In this document: piece after piece, positions 1-10,655 of the stretch
How the letters are laid out: each line of letters opens with the position of its first letter
Position numbering within the stretch: the first letter of the stretch is position 1
From: Aspergillus flavus
Lineage: Eukaryota > Ascomycota > Eurotiomycetes > Eurotiales > Aspergillaceae
NCBI RefSeq assembly: GCF_009017415.1
Contig: NC_092405.1
Span: forward strand, 744,001 to 808,000
Length of the DNA stretch: 64,000 bases
Direction of reading: 5' to 3'
Notes under the pieces: model-generated
What the model saw: only the letters and a program-made list of their open reading frames with translations
What the model was told of the DNA's origin: nothing
Databases searched by the model: none
Made by a program: the position numbers and the translations under genes

Positions 1-10
1 AGGCTACTAG

Positions 11-154
11 GGCGAATGGCAGGCGAAGGGCACCGAGTCTTCCACTCCCTTTACGGCCATCGACCTGTCTGAGGGCGAGTGGTATGACTATGATGAGAAA
101 GCTGGAGATGAAGTCGCCATTAAGGAAATCACCTGGGAGGTGGGAAGAGGTTGA
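11..154 (+). CDS. 3' terminal exon of an unidentified gene (partial)
   Basis: An open frame of 47 codons follows a CTACTAG acceptor whose AG ends at base 10. It begins Gly-Glu-Trp-Gln, ends in Val-Gly-Arg-Gly and stops at TGA 152-154. In this frame an in-frame TAG lies inside the acceptor, so the exon is preceded by an intron and the rest of the gene lies to the left of the window. The tail is acidic, with the stretch EGEWYDYDEKAGDE. I do not recognise the family, and too little is visible to propose a function. Confidence 0.55.
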   Translation, partial: GEWQAKGTESSTPFTAIDLSEGEWYDYDEKAGDEVAIKEITWEVGRG

Positions 155-742
155 GAGGTCTCATTTTACTGGAAATACCGCACCATTGATGACGGCATGG
201 TCTACAATAGCATTCTAACTTCTCTAATTATCTTTTCTGTTGAAATTGCCTGTTGATTGTGGCTAGAAATATCTAGTAATATCTTCATGCTATCCCTTCT
301 GCAGTGTGATATCTTCGGGCAACATGAGGAAAATTACTTAACGAAAGATGTCAGCCGTAAGCGTCATGAATAAGGAGCCAGGAAAGATCTATGAATGGCA
401 ATATTGAGGAGTGCAATTTTTACTTGAATGTATTTAAGCTTCCTGTTTATGGATAAAGGCGGTGACAAGGAGCATATTGTTATTGGCTGCTTCAAGACCG
501 GCAATACTGCATTTTCGCTGGCAAGGAACCTTCAATCCGCATCCGCCTGTCGAGAGTTGGCGACCGCGATAATCCTTTAACTAGCTCAACACGCGACCAG
601 CACAAACAGCACTTCGACGCTGGACCAAGTTTTTGATTCAGCTGGTTGATTACCCTCTCGTCGAATCGACGCGATATCGTCAAACGGGTTACGCTCTCTT
701 CAGAACCGTTCAGTCGCGGACCCCGACCAGACAAGCATAACC
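155..742. other. Intergenic region before SmF
   Basis: Gene-free DNA holding the 3' flank of the edge gene and the promoter of SmF. Only short ORFs of up to 80 codons occur on either strand, none with a recognisable motif. I see no repeats or RNA genes. Confidence 0.5.
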
Positions 743-1335
743 ATGAGTGTCAGTATCTAGTACTTGCTCTTTTACGATTCAAGTCCAACATGGCTTGCCA
801 GCACAGGGACTTTGAACTTATGCTGACTTCGTTTGTAGTTCCAACCAGTCAACCCCCGCCCTTTCTTGCAAACTAGGTACGCGTTACTATTATCCCATCG
901 CACTCTTTCGGTCGCATTGAGCTTTTCTTCCGCCTAACCCAGACGCCGCGAGTATTGCCTATCTAACAGATGATATATAGGGTCGGTACGGAGATGGTCA
1001 TTCGTCTTAAGTGGGGCCAGACCGAGTACAAGGGCAAGCTGGAGAGCATCGACTCATACATGAACGTGCTGTTGCGGGACACGGAAGAGTTCATTGATGG
1101 AAAGAACACAGGAACTCTTGGACTTGTGCTTATTAGGTATGTTTACTTATTGGTCTGGCATGGTTGAAGCCTGGCGGATGGGTGGTTCTCCGCTTGGGGG
1201 CCGATTCTGCTTTGGTTTCAAAATTCACAATGGTAAAGAAGCTTTCGCTGACCTCCGGCTTCACACAGGTGTAACAACATTCTCTGGATGGGATCGGCAG
1301 ACAACGTCGAAATGACGGATCTGGGGCTGCGGTAG
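743..1335 (+). CDS. Small nuclear ribonucleoprotein F (SmF)
   Basis: Core Sm protein of the spliceosomal U1, U2, U4 and U5 snRNPs, where seven Sm proteins form a ring on the snRNA; it acts in the nucleus. Four exons (743-748, 839-876, 981-1136, 1269-1335) give 88 aa. The N-terminal signature NPRPFLQ is at residues 7-13, the Sm1 motif with KWGQTEYKGKLESIDSYMN at about 25-43, and the Sm2 motif IRCNNILWMG at 66-75. The NPxPFL and WGxEYKG signatures point to SmF rather than LSm6. The start is fixed by MSFQPVNPRPF, which only forms if a six-base first exon (ATGAGT) is spliced to 839. The donors are GTCAGT (weak), GTACGC and GTATGT. All junctions keep frame. Confidence 0.92.
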
Positions 1336-1969
1336 AGAAAGGTTCGACCAGACGTCGTTCACGAAACACCATGCGAGGGCGAAATGCATATACCAGCTTG
1401 TGTCTCCTTGGGAAAGATACGTCGGTGAGGATATGGATGAAGGAGAATTGTTAAATGAGCTTTGAGAACTGGCCATCACAGGCTCTGTCTATCTTCTTGT
1501 TTCTGGCACGAGGCGTTTTCAATGATGGCTTCTAAATACAATTTTTTTGGGTGACATGGCAATTCAATCTGCAAACGGTGAAGAGCCTTGAATTTGCGAT
1601 CTAAGGAACAAAAAAGTCCTCTTTATCGCTGGCGCTCAATCATCAAATAATGGCAATGTCGTGCTGTTTGCGAAGCATGCGATAATAAAATGTTTTAATG
1701 TGTTGAAGTATATAACCACCTAGACCAACCAAGTTAAAGGAGCAGTGGAAATCAACCCAAAGTTTTTGTGGGATACATTGACTGTATCGAGACAATAAGT
1801 AATTCTGCTCATGGGCAGTGCTATCGTGATTTTGCCGGACGAATAATATTACCCCACCTTATAGAAGTCCCCATGGCTTATTGTCCGTCCTTCTGCCAAA
1901 CAACATCTGACGGAAGTGATACCAACACCCTGTTAATTGGTTGATTTACTACTCATTCGATCACTGATC
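1336..1969. other. Intergenic region SmF to TPR gene
   Basis: Contains the SmF 3' flank and the promoter of the downstream TPR gene. Only short ORFs without motifs are present, and no repeat was seen. Confidence 0.5.
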
Positions 1970-3652
1970 ATGAACAGCCATAGCCAAAATCCAGATGACT
2001 ACTACAATCTCGGGTCGTTCCACCGGCCGGTGACCACCGCCAGCTCCGAGGCTCAGACCTGGTTTGATCGAGGACTCATCTGGACATATGCTTTCAATCA
2101 TGAGGAGGCAGTTCACTGTTTCGAGAAAGCCATTGAGTATGATCCCACTTGTGCTATGGCGTACTGGGGGCTTTCATATGCCCTAGGCCCCAACTACAAC
2201 AAGCCATGGCAATTCTTCGACCAACGGGAATTGGAAATGACAGTACAGCGCACTCATCGAGCAGCAGAAAATGCCAGAAAACACGGAATTACGGCGAGGC
2301 CCGTAGAATCGGCACTCATAGAAGCCGTCCAAAAACGATACCCGCAGGATCAGCCACTAGGGGATTGCTCCCCTTGGAACCAGGGATACGCCGATGCTAT
2401 GGGATTAGTATATCAAAGATTCCCAGATGACCTAGACGTCGCAACATTGTATGCAGATTCGTTGATGAACCTGACACCATGGGAGCTGTGGGTTCTGCAG
2501 ACTGGTCAGCCGGCACCAACCGCACGCACCCTTGAGATCAAGACGGTGCTTGAACGAGCGTTAACACAGGACGGAGCTCTCCGTCACCCTGGCCTGTTGC
2601 ACATGTACATCCATCTGATGGAGATGTCGGGCGCACCCGAAACGGCTCTTCTGGCTGCGGACAACCTACGTGGACTGGTGCCAGATGCAGGTCATCTCAA
2701 TCACATGCCTACTCATTTGGATATCCTATGTGGTGATTATCGGAAGGCAATTGCATCCAACTCTGAAGCGATCCGAGCAGATAAGAAGTTCCTTGCTCGT
2801 GCAGGAGCTGTTAACTTCTATACCCTTTACCGGTCTCATGACTATCATTTTAGAATCTATGCTGCTATGTTCGCGGGGCAGTCAAGGGTTGCCCTAGATA
2901 CTGCCCAAGAGCTGGAGGCATCCATACCAGATGAGCTTCTACGTCGCGAGTCGCCGCCTATGGCCGATTGGCTTGAAGGGTTCTTGGCAATGAAGGTGCA
3001 TGTCTTGATCCGGTTCGGTCGGTGGCAAGATATCATGCACCTTGACATTCCACTAGACGAGAAGCTGTATTGTGTGACAACCGCAATGATTCACTACGGC
3101 AAAGGCGTTGCGTTCGCTGCAACGGGACAGGTTGGCCAGGCATATAAGGAACGAGAACTCTTCCATAAAGCCTTAAAGCGTGTTGTGCCCACCCGCATGC
3201 TGTTCAACAACAAATGCATTGACATACTAGCAATTGCAGAGGCAATGCTTGATGGAGAGCTGGAGTACCGCCAGGGCAATTTTGATGCTGCTTTTAGTCA
3301 TCTAAGACGATCAATAACCCTAGACGATGGTCTTCCTTACGATGAACCCTGGGGATGGATGCAGCCAACTCGGCATGCTTATGGTGCTCTTCTACTCGAA
3401 CAAGGGCGGGTCGAAGAAGCGTCGGCGGTGTATAGTGCTGATCTGGGCCTAGATGACACCTTACCTCGTGCACTGCAGCATCCGAACAACGTGTGGTCGC
3501 TGCACGGGTATCAGGAATGCCTGACGAAGCTTGGGCGCATTGCCGAGGCACGCATTATAAAACAGCAGCTGAAGCTTGCAGCAGCTACAGCTGATGTCCG
3601 AGTCCAATCGTCATGTTACTGTCGCCGAAGTGACACTGATCAGGTTGAGTAG
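1970..3652 (+). CDS. Tetratricopeptide repeat protein, TTC38-like
   Basis: Intronless ORF of 560 aa from ATG 1970; the frame is open further upstream but has no ATG there. The N-terminal half has TPR-like helices: a WFDRGLIWTYAFNHEEAVHCF element near residues 30-50, followed by AMAYWGLSYALGPNYNKPW. A conserved HMPTH segment is followed by GDYRKAIASNSEAI, as is usual in the TTC38 family of soluble TPR proteins. Further TPR-like pairs lie near the C-terminus (ELEYRQGNFDAAFSHLRRSI and LEQGRVEEASAVY). Members are widespread in fungi, bacteria and animals, but their biochemical role is not established and none is inferred here. There is no signal peptide or membrane span, so a cytosolic location is expected. 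The C-terminal tail carries a Cys-rich SSCYCRRS stretch. Confidence 0.9.
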   Translation: MNSHSQNPDDYYNLGSFHRPVTTASSEAQTWFDRGLIWTYAFNHEEAVHCFEKAIEYDPTCAMAYWGLSYALGPNYNKPWQFFDQRELEMTVQRTHRAAENARKHGITARPVESALIEAVQKRYPQDQPLGDCSPWNQGYADAMGLVYQRFPDDLDVATLYADSLMNLTPWELWVLQTGQPAPTARTLEIKTVLERALTQDGALRHPGLLHMYIHLMEMSGAPETALLAADNLRGLVPDAGHLNHMPTHLDILCGDYRKAIASNSEAIRADKKFLARAGAVNFYTLYRSHDYHFRIYAAMFAGQSRVALDTAQELEASIPDELLRRESPPMADWLEGFLAMKVHVLIRFGRWQDIMHLDIPLDEKLYCVTTAMIHYGKGVAFAATGQVGQAYKERELFHKALKRVVPTRMLFNNKCIDILAIAEAMLDGELEYRQGNFDAAFSHLRRSITLDDGLPYDEPWGWMQPTRHAYGALLLEQGRVEEASAVYSADLGLDDTLPRALQHPNNVWSLHGYQECLTKLGRIAEARIIKQQLKLAAATADVRVQSSCYCRRSDTDQVE

Positions 3653-6235
3653 TTTCTTTGGTGGAGCTGCAGGCTTGCTCCTTCATTATAGTAACTTGAC
3701 CTGGTGTTAGCCTTCTATGATATTTGTGATTATTTCCAAATTATTTATGTTGACAAACCCTTCTGAATTTCAATCTTTCCATGACTATATTCACTCTGTA
3801 GCTTACCAACTTTATCTCTTCACTTTCCTTCACACCTTTGTTACTTAGTATTTGCTTCACCTTTACTCTATGCCCTTGAATTTTATCTTAATAACTATGA
3901 ATTAGCTGCGATTGCCGAGGCTGGTCAGGGTAGGTCGGGGAAAGGCGTTTCGTTGACAAGGGGATATTTTCTTTTATTTTACCATTATGATCATTATTAA
4001 TATTTTCGCAAAATTTCTGAATGATGGGGATTCAGCACGACCTTACTTGACCGGCCCCACCAAGCCACCTGTTCCCGAACAGAGCGAGACAACTCTACCA
4101 GCACCAGCGTTGCCAAAGGGTGATGTTGTGAGGCGAGGAACGTCTCAACTCAATGGTTGTATGGCATAATATCTGCTCCAGGGCCAGACGCTCTGCACCC
4201 GGGCACTAGAAGGTAGACAGACATTCTAGAAGCATGGGACTAACTCGGATAATATGCGTGGCCCGGCAAACATTCTACTGTGCGACGTGCCATGTAACAG
4301 ACCACCTCCCTGATGGGGAAGAAAAATGGTCTGGGGTTCTTTGATTGTACTACTCTGTATATCGTCAGAGATCTGCTGAGCCGAAATCGAAAAGAGCACG
4401 GGATTTTGTCCATCCCAAGTCTTGACCAACACCGCCAATCCCCCTCACTGACGATGATCTCTCTAAATTCTCCCTCGGAGAAAGAGTGGGTATGTATCTT
4501 CGACTCCATATTTCTCAGGCACCAACCCCACCATCACCAACTCTGATCTTTCACCGCTCCATTGTTAATGCTCTTCTTCGTGAATAGCAAAACCCCTTCC
4601 AGCCCACCTTCAAAGGGACCCGCCTGGTTCTGACAGTGGATTCACCGTGGAACATGCCCGAGAAGTTCAAAACTCCAGAAACTCCGGAGCACGGAATTCC
4701 ATTCATCCTTTGCAGCGTGCGAGCTCGTGGTGATCCACTGCGATGGCAAAAAATCCAGTCCACTTTCCCGCCCGAACAAGCAGGCCTGCCGACGAAATGG
4801 TTCCACAACAGCAAAGTTTGCTTTGCGCTGGCGCCCTGAAGAAGTCATTAATCCACTTCACTTGGCGACGGCAACTGAAAATGATGACCAAAATGGTTCA
4901 TTAATGCGCTCGTGCGTACTCCGTACTACCTAACGATAATCAGGAGTGTCATGCCTTCTCGCCTAGCTTTCCTATAGTAATGTTAGTCGGGTCAACCGAT
5001 GCTGTATGAGGTCAACCTGCGTCGAATGCAGTGCTTGATGCATATGGTATGTTTGACATGTGCAGTTGCTAACACAGGGTGAATAAATGCATCCAAGTAG
5101 CGTAATAAGGACGTTACTTAGTAAAACCAAAGTGCAAAAGAAGAAGCGAATAAAAAAAAGGCCCCAATTAAGCAGTGATTGGAGTCTGGATAAAGTCACC
5201 GCTGCAATAGTAGTTATTGTATTAGTATCAACAGGAGATAAATTATCCCTTTGATAACGAGTTGCACGTGGTTTGATCTCTTTAAATGGACCTCCTACTG
5301 GTAGACATTCCCAATTCTTCCCTCAGGACAATTTCGGTTACGCTTACCCTGCCGGCTGATCTCAACGAATTTTCCGAGGTTGCCGCGGCTATAGTGTTCG
5401 TGATTATAAGGCGGTATTCATATGTGTTTCATATGGGTGAGTTGTTCTCTGTATCATTCCCTACAATAAAGCACGGGTGGAGTTCGGGACGGCTAAATCG
5501 CGAGAACTACAACCGCCATTTAGAACGCCGCGAAATAAGAATCGTCGCTTGCCCGCACTTTGGAGTCATGTAGCGGAGGGAAGGCCCCACAGTGAAACTC
5601 ATACCGACTTTCCTGTGGCGATATATTGGGAGAATTGGGGTTTTCAAGACTGCCACGGCAGATCACCACCATCACCGCTGCAGGTCATCGCAAAGGATTG
5701 GTCCATCTGCCTTTTTAGACCTTCTTTGCAGGACATATTCCCCATCAACTACTGTATGCGGGAATCCTTCGTCACTATCAGCATCCATGTATTTGAGTGG
5801 ATCGATTTGGCTCAATGAGCAACCCGAAGCGAATCACCATCCGATTTGAACGGATGGTGTGTTAAAATGCAGTCTATCCCTGGTTCATTTTGGTGATACC
5901 ATGGATTGAAGCAAGTCAACCGATCTCCGATTAAGATTTTGAAGGCTTCCGCCAGTTCCGCCCACTGTGGTGGCTCTCTCGGCCCCATTGGCCCGCTCTT
6001 CCTAATGATCTGCTTCGGAATCTGCTCGCTGATGCTTGGGAGGCTTAGTAGGGCTGTCGGCGAAAAATCGAAAAGGGGAATATGAGGCAAAAATCAGTTC
6101 ACTCTAATCTTGGCATGTTGCTGCTTGCGGTTGGTTCTTAAACCCCTTGGCCCACTGCCATTGTTCCATTCTTGCTCATTCTCCAAATTGCATTGCATTG
6201 TCTTTCATATCGTAGCGGTTGTCGGTTCCTTGATC
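3653..6235. other. Gene-free region, 2.6 kb
   Basis: No ORF longer than about 113 codons, and none with a recognisable domain, on either strand. A GTACTCCGTAC copy of the recurring TACTCCGTA motif lies at 4916-4926. There is a short A-rich run near 5150. The right end is the F-box gene promoter. I see no RNA gene or transposon ends. Confidence 0.5.
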
Positions 6236-7618
6236 ATGTCTTTGCCGCTTTCCAATGATGTCCTCCTCCTGGTAGGGGAGTTCCTTGAAGACCACCAAGA
6301 CCGATATAACCTTGTCTTTGTATGTCGACGCTTCCATGACCTCTTCCTGCGTTTAGTCTATAGGTCTGCGACGCTCAAGAGTTGTGCGCAGACCCGCTCC
6401 TTTATGCATGCCATTCTCCATAAGCCCGAGCTGGCTCGGTCAGTGTGGAGTGTACACTTTGATGATTGGCAACAACATCATCCCTTCTCTTCTACCTCTC
6501 CGTCCGAGCAAGATATGACATCATTGAATAAATGGGCTGAGACTATTAGCCATTCTCACGAGGAATATGTTAAATGGGAGCAGGATCTTCTCCAAGGCGT
6601 TGAAGAGGCTTGGATAGCGCTCCTTTTGCCTTTGGTGAATAACCTGAGACAGCTCCGACTGGTGTACCCGAATAAGAATGCATACCTAGACCGAATGATG
6701 CAAAGGGTCATGAAGGGCGAGAAACCCTTTGATGCGCAGCCCGCATTCAGCATGTTGCAAGAGGTGTCTCTCGGCCATCAGGATTCTAAGGAGGATACCA
6801 AAGGCAGCTATATGCCATCACAGATCTTTCCCTTTTTCCAGTTGCCATCAATGAGGATGTTTTCAGCGGATTCGGTGATTGAGTCTAGCCCTCTACAAGA
6901 AGATGGGCATACATCAACAGCCGAGGCCCTGGTGGCTGGGTCCTGTCTAATCTCGGAGATTACTCTCAACTCCAGCAACGGTTCCCAAGGAATGGAGAAC
7001 TTGATTGCTTCATGCTCCTCACTCAAGTCTTTCAAGTATCAGCACTCTGATTCTCACCTGCTTGCTGAGGGCTTCCAGCCATCGGCCTTTTACCGGTCGC
7101 TGGCAGGCAGTAAGAACAGCCTACATACCCTTTGGCTTGATAATTACGGGAACCATCTACCATTTACTATTGCCGGGGTCAATGAAACCCATGACGAATG
7201 GTTTGGTAGCTTGGCAGATTTTACCGCGTTGAAAGACATCCGCATTCGCCTACCCAACTTGCTCGATATCCGGTACCAACCCGAGCCCTCTACTGTACTT
7301 ACCGATATTTTGCCGCCATCGGTGGAATCGCTCTACATTGAAGGTTGCAAGGAGAACACCCTGGGAATGTTAATTGGGCAGCTGAAAATGGTGCTCAACA
7401 AACGACAGACCCGCTTCTCTGGATTGCGACGCTTAGACATTGAGGGTTTCTTCCACGATGAGGAAGATGAAGACGCCTCGGGGTACCAGGAGAGTGCGGC
7501 TACTACCGGGGGTCAGAAGATTATCAAGCCGCGAGTATACGAGATGGCCGAGCCACTCCGGGCGGCCTGCGCTGAGGCTGGGATTGACTTGTTCCTCCGC
7601 GACCGTGTGGTTTCATGA
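6236..7618 (+). CDS. F-box protein
   Basis: Intronless ORF. I place the start at ATG 6236 (460 aa), because the F-box follows at once: LPLSNDVLLLVGEFLEDHQD then YNLVFVCRRFHDLFLRLVYRS, residues 3 to about 45. An upstream in-frame ATG at 6110 would add 42 residues unlike the family. F-box proteins bind Skp1 and bring substrates to SCF ubiquitin ligases through a C-terminal module. Here the C-terminal part (about 50-460) has weakly repeated Leu-rich segments such as LKSFKYQH and LKDIRIRLPNL, typical of fungal F-box proteins with degenerate leucine-rich repeats. The substrate is unknown. An acidic DEEDEDAS patch lies near residue 405. Confidence 0.85.
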   Translation: MSLPLSNDVLLLVGEFLEDHQDRYNLVFVCRRFHDLFLRLVYRSATLKSCAQTRSFMHAILHKPELARSVWSVHFDDWQQHHPFSSTSPSEQDMTSLNKWAETISHSHEEYVKWEQDLLQGVEEAWIALLLPLVNNLRQLRLVYPNKNAYLDRMMQRVMKGEKPFDAQPAFSMLQEVSLGHQDSKEDTKGSYMPSQIFPFFQLPSMRMFSADSVIESSPLQEDGHTSTAEALVAGSCLISEITLNSSNGSQGMENLIASCSSLKSFKYQHSDSHLLAEGFQPSAFYRSLAGSKNSLHTLWLDNYGNHLPFTIAGVNETHDEWFGSLADFTALKDIRIRLPNLLDIRYQPEPSTVLTDILPPSVESLYIEGCKENTLGMLIGQLKMVLNKRQTRFSGLRRLDIEGFFHDEEDEDASGYQESAATTGGQKIIKPRVYEMAEPLRAACAEAGIDLFLRDRVVS

Positions 7619-7623
7619 TGACA

Positions 7624-8088
7624 TCACCGCATTTGGATCTTATTTATAGACGGATAGACAGTGCCTTTCTTGCATTTTTGTTTGCATAATACCCGATAGA
7701 TATGATAGACATGCTTTGGCTTGGTTTTTGAGCCTTTCATCTTTTCTTTTTCTTTTTCTTTCTTATTTTTGTTCCTGTTAAGCTTTCTTATTTCACTGAA
7801 TGAAAAAGAGCTTGTACGTCTGATGGTCCTTTGAGAATCTTTATACCGTATTGTCCCTTTCAGCTTACGGAATAATAACATATCCCATACCTTGTCGATG
7901 AACTCTACCATTGGTTTATTGGAGCATGGGATTTTTTGACTGGCTTTAATGAATATGACTTGGCTCGAATGGTCACCGACAATAGCCCATCGTCCTAAGG
8001 AGATTCGGTAGTATTGCATGGATACCAAGACATGCTCATTTGAAGTTATTGGCAGAACTCCGAGTTTACCATCTTCCATGCTGAACAT
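7624..8088 (-). CDS. Possible hypothetical protein, convergent with the F-box gene
   Basis: Uninterrupted ORF of 154 codons on the minus strand, ending only 5 bases past the F-box stop codon. The N-terminal 95 residues look protein-like (for example VLVSMQYYRISLGRWAIVGD). The C-terminal third is Lys/Glu-rich low complexity, encoded by an A-rich tract that is the pyrimidine tract of the F-box 3' flank. A GTATGG donor-like site after the codons for FIDK could end an exon early. I recognise no family, and the ORF could be spurious or a gene remnant. Confidence 0.25.
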   Translation of the reverse strand: MFSMEDGKLGVLPITSNEHVLVSMQYYRISLGRWAIVGDHSSQVIFIKASQKIPCSNKPMVEFIDKVWDMLLFRKLKGTIRYKDSQRTIRRTSSFSFSEIRKLNRNKNKKEKEKEKMKGSKTKPKHVYHIYRVLCKQKCKKGTVYPSINKIQMR

Positions 8089-8775
8089 GTGATCCTCACT
8101 GTTGAGCGTAAGAATAATAGTTAACTGGCTTAGTTAACTGGCTTTAATCCACTAAGCATGCCTCTATATTCCAATGCAACATCGACAATACCCAGATTAA
8201 ACTCGTGATCACAATGCGACAACGTGGAAGACTCGTGGCAGCGTAGTAAGGGAGTAAAGTAACATCTGCCTAGTAAAAGCGTCAGACTTTATATAATGGA
8301 TTCCTCGGACAGGAAATATCCTGCGGCATCAACCGAAAGGATTGAATCCTTTTCCAATCAAGACCAGAATTCAACCATGACTGTCGCAGCCCTAAATAGC
8401 TTTCTCCGCATTCATGTCACATCGGGGTTATCCACAACCCCAACGAGCTGTCTGGTCCTTAGTTAATGACGGTCAGCCCAATAGGAGCCTTGCAACCATG
8501 GTCCCAGTCATCATCAGACCAAATGTTCCTATGCATATGAGGTCGTCTTTCCAGGCACTCCGGTCGCTCAGGCCAAATCATCTTTCTCACCTGGAAGCCT
8601 TGCGCGCCCCCTATTTTGTCTCTCGTCGTGATCATTTCACTCTCATCACTGATTTATTGCTGCGCTTCTAGTGACTTATTTTCATCAATCATCCATTGCA
8701 TTTTCGTCTGAGCGCCCTAGAGAGTATTGTTTATCCTCATCAATCATTCTAGACGATATACATACACCATACGCC
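8089..8775. other. Promoter region of the amino acid permease gene
   Basis: No gene seen. It holds a perfect 13-bp tandem duplication (8118-8143) and TATA-like TTTATATAATGG near 8289. The last 100 bases before the ATG at 8776 are pyrimidine- and A-rich, as in many fungal 5' leaders. Confidence 0.45.
8118..8143. repeat. Perfect 13-bp tandem duplication
   Basis: TAGTTAACTGGCT occurs twice head to tail at 8118-8130 and 8131-8143. Each copy contains GTTAAC, a small palindrome. It lies about 630 bp upstream of the permease start. Confidence 0.8.
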
Positions 8776-10655
8776 ATGGCACATAGTTCGATCGGTCGTG
8801 TGGAAGATCCCACTTATAGTAGCGAGAAGAAAGATGGAAATGGGGAAACACCGCCGATGTATGACGATCCGTTTGGGGATGAAGAGTTCGCAGAGGTCAA
8901 GTATCGCACCTTGCGCTGGTGGTAAGCACTCCCATCAAATCTGAGGTCCCTAGCACAAATCTGATTACCCTGCTGAATCCGCTAGGCAATGTGGAATGAG
9001 TACGTTCCAACCACATCGGGGTAACATGTATGATTCGCTGACTTTACAGTCATGATCGCCGAGACTATTTCGCTGGGCATTCTATCGCTTCCTTCGGCCA
9101 TGGCGGCGCTTGGCCTTGTTCCGTGAGTGTTTATTGGCAACGTCCTCTGGCGAGACTTTTGGTGGCTTGGTGGCTGATCCTAAACATTTTGCTTGGCTAT
9201 CCTGAATAGGGCTCTGATCCTCATCATAGGCCTCGGCTTGGTAGCTACGTATACAGGATACGTTCTTGGCCAGTTCAAGCTGCGATATCCCCACGTGCAT
9301 AGTATGGCGGACGCTGGTGAAATATTGTTGGGCCGATTTGGTCGCGAGCTTTTGGGTACTGCTCAGTTGGTCTTTTTGATCTTTATCATGGGTAGTCATA
9401 TCTTGACTTTCACTGTCATGATGAATACTTTAACGAAGCATGGTACTTGCTCCATTGTGTTCGGAGTGGTCGGCTTAATCCTGTCTTTCGTCTGCACTTT
9501 GCCTCGGACTCTGAAGAAAGTGTCCTGGTTGTCCATTTCATGTAAGTAGAGTGTGCTACTGGGAGGAAGGGTGACTGGGCTGATGATCACAGCGTTCATC
9601 AGTATTATCGCGGCCGTTTTGATCACCATGATTGCTATTGGAATCCAGCGACCGGGCGATGGACATATCGATGTGACCGTCGATACCAGTTTATACAAGG
9701 GCTTTTTGGCTGTGACAAACATCGTCTTTGCTTATGGTACGCGGAGCAGGGTGGACACATGCACAAGCATACGCTAACAACAATATAGCCGGCCACGTCG
9801 CTTTCTTTGGCTTCATCTCCGAGATGGAAACACCAACAGATTATCCCAAAACCCTGTACCTGCTCCAGGCAACTGATACAACCATGTATACCGTCACGGC
9901 CTTAGTCATCTATCGATATGGCGGCAAAGACGTGTCATCCCCCGCTCTGGGATCGACTAGTCCACTGGTTTCGAAGATCGCCTACGGAATCGCCATCCCG
10001 ACGGTATAGCTCGTCCCACAATCGCATACTGCAGCAACTAACGATTGACTACTAGATCATAATTGCCGGTGTGATCAACGGCCATGTAGCGTGCAAGTAC
10101 ATATATGTTCGTCTCTTCCGCAATACAGATCGCATGCACAAGCGAAATCTGGTGTCTATAGGGTCATGGATCCTGATCGGATTGGTGCTGTGGACGCTCG
10201 CATGGATCATTGCCGAGGCGATCCCAGTGTTCAACAACCTGCTGAGTTTGATAGTGAGCTGCACATTCTATTTTTATGTTCGAAATCCGATGATGCTGAT
10301 TATCCTGTAGACGGCATTGTTCGCCAGCTGGTTCACGTGTAAGTTTGCCCGACTGTGTTGGACAAAACAATCTAACGCGTGCAAAATAGATGGAATGAGC
10401 GGCATTTTCTGGCTTTTCTTGAATTGGGGCCGTTACACGTCTTCCCCTCGGAAGATATTTCTGACCGTAGTGAATCTAATCATTGTTGGCATTGGTGGAT
10501 GTCTGGTGGGTTTTCTCAATTTTCTTCCCTTTCCTACTTTCGTTACAACAGCATAAACTGACGGATATCAGTGCGGACTTGGATTGTACGTATCAGGCAA
10601 AGCCATCCACGACGATCCAAGCAATGCTAGTTTCTCATGTGCCAACAATGCCTGA
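8776..10655 (+). CDS. Neutral amino acid permease, AAAP family (Mtr-like)
   Basis: Plasma-membrane or vacuolar amino acid/proton symporter of the Aa_trans family. Ten exons (8776-8921, 8986-8999, 9050-9122, 9210-9541, 9593-9736, 9789-10003, 10056-10253, 10311-10338, 10390-10505, 10572-10655) give 449 aa. A hydrophilic N-terminus of about 45 residues leads into the family signature QCGMIMIAETISLGILSLPS, followed by about eleven hydrophobic segments. This matches the Neurospora MTR type. All ten junctions keep frame and end in YAG acceptors. Exons of 14 and 28 nt make the gene easy to mis-annotate. The last exon encodes SFSCANNA at the C-terminus. The substrate range cannot be read from sequence alone. 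Confidence 0.9.

Noticed and set aside
1937..1969. Upstream extension of the TPR protein
   Set aside because: The open stretch has no ATG; the first Met is at 1970.
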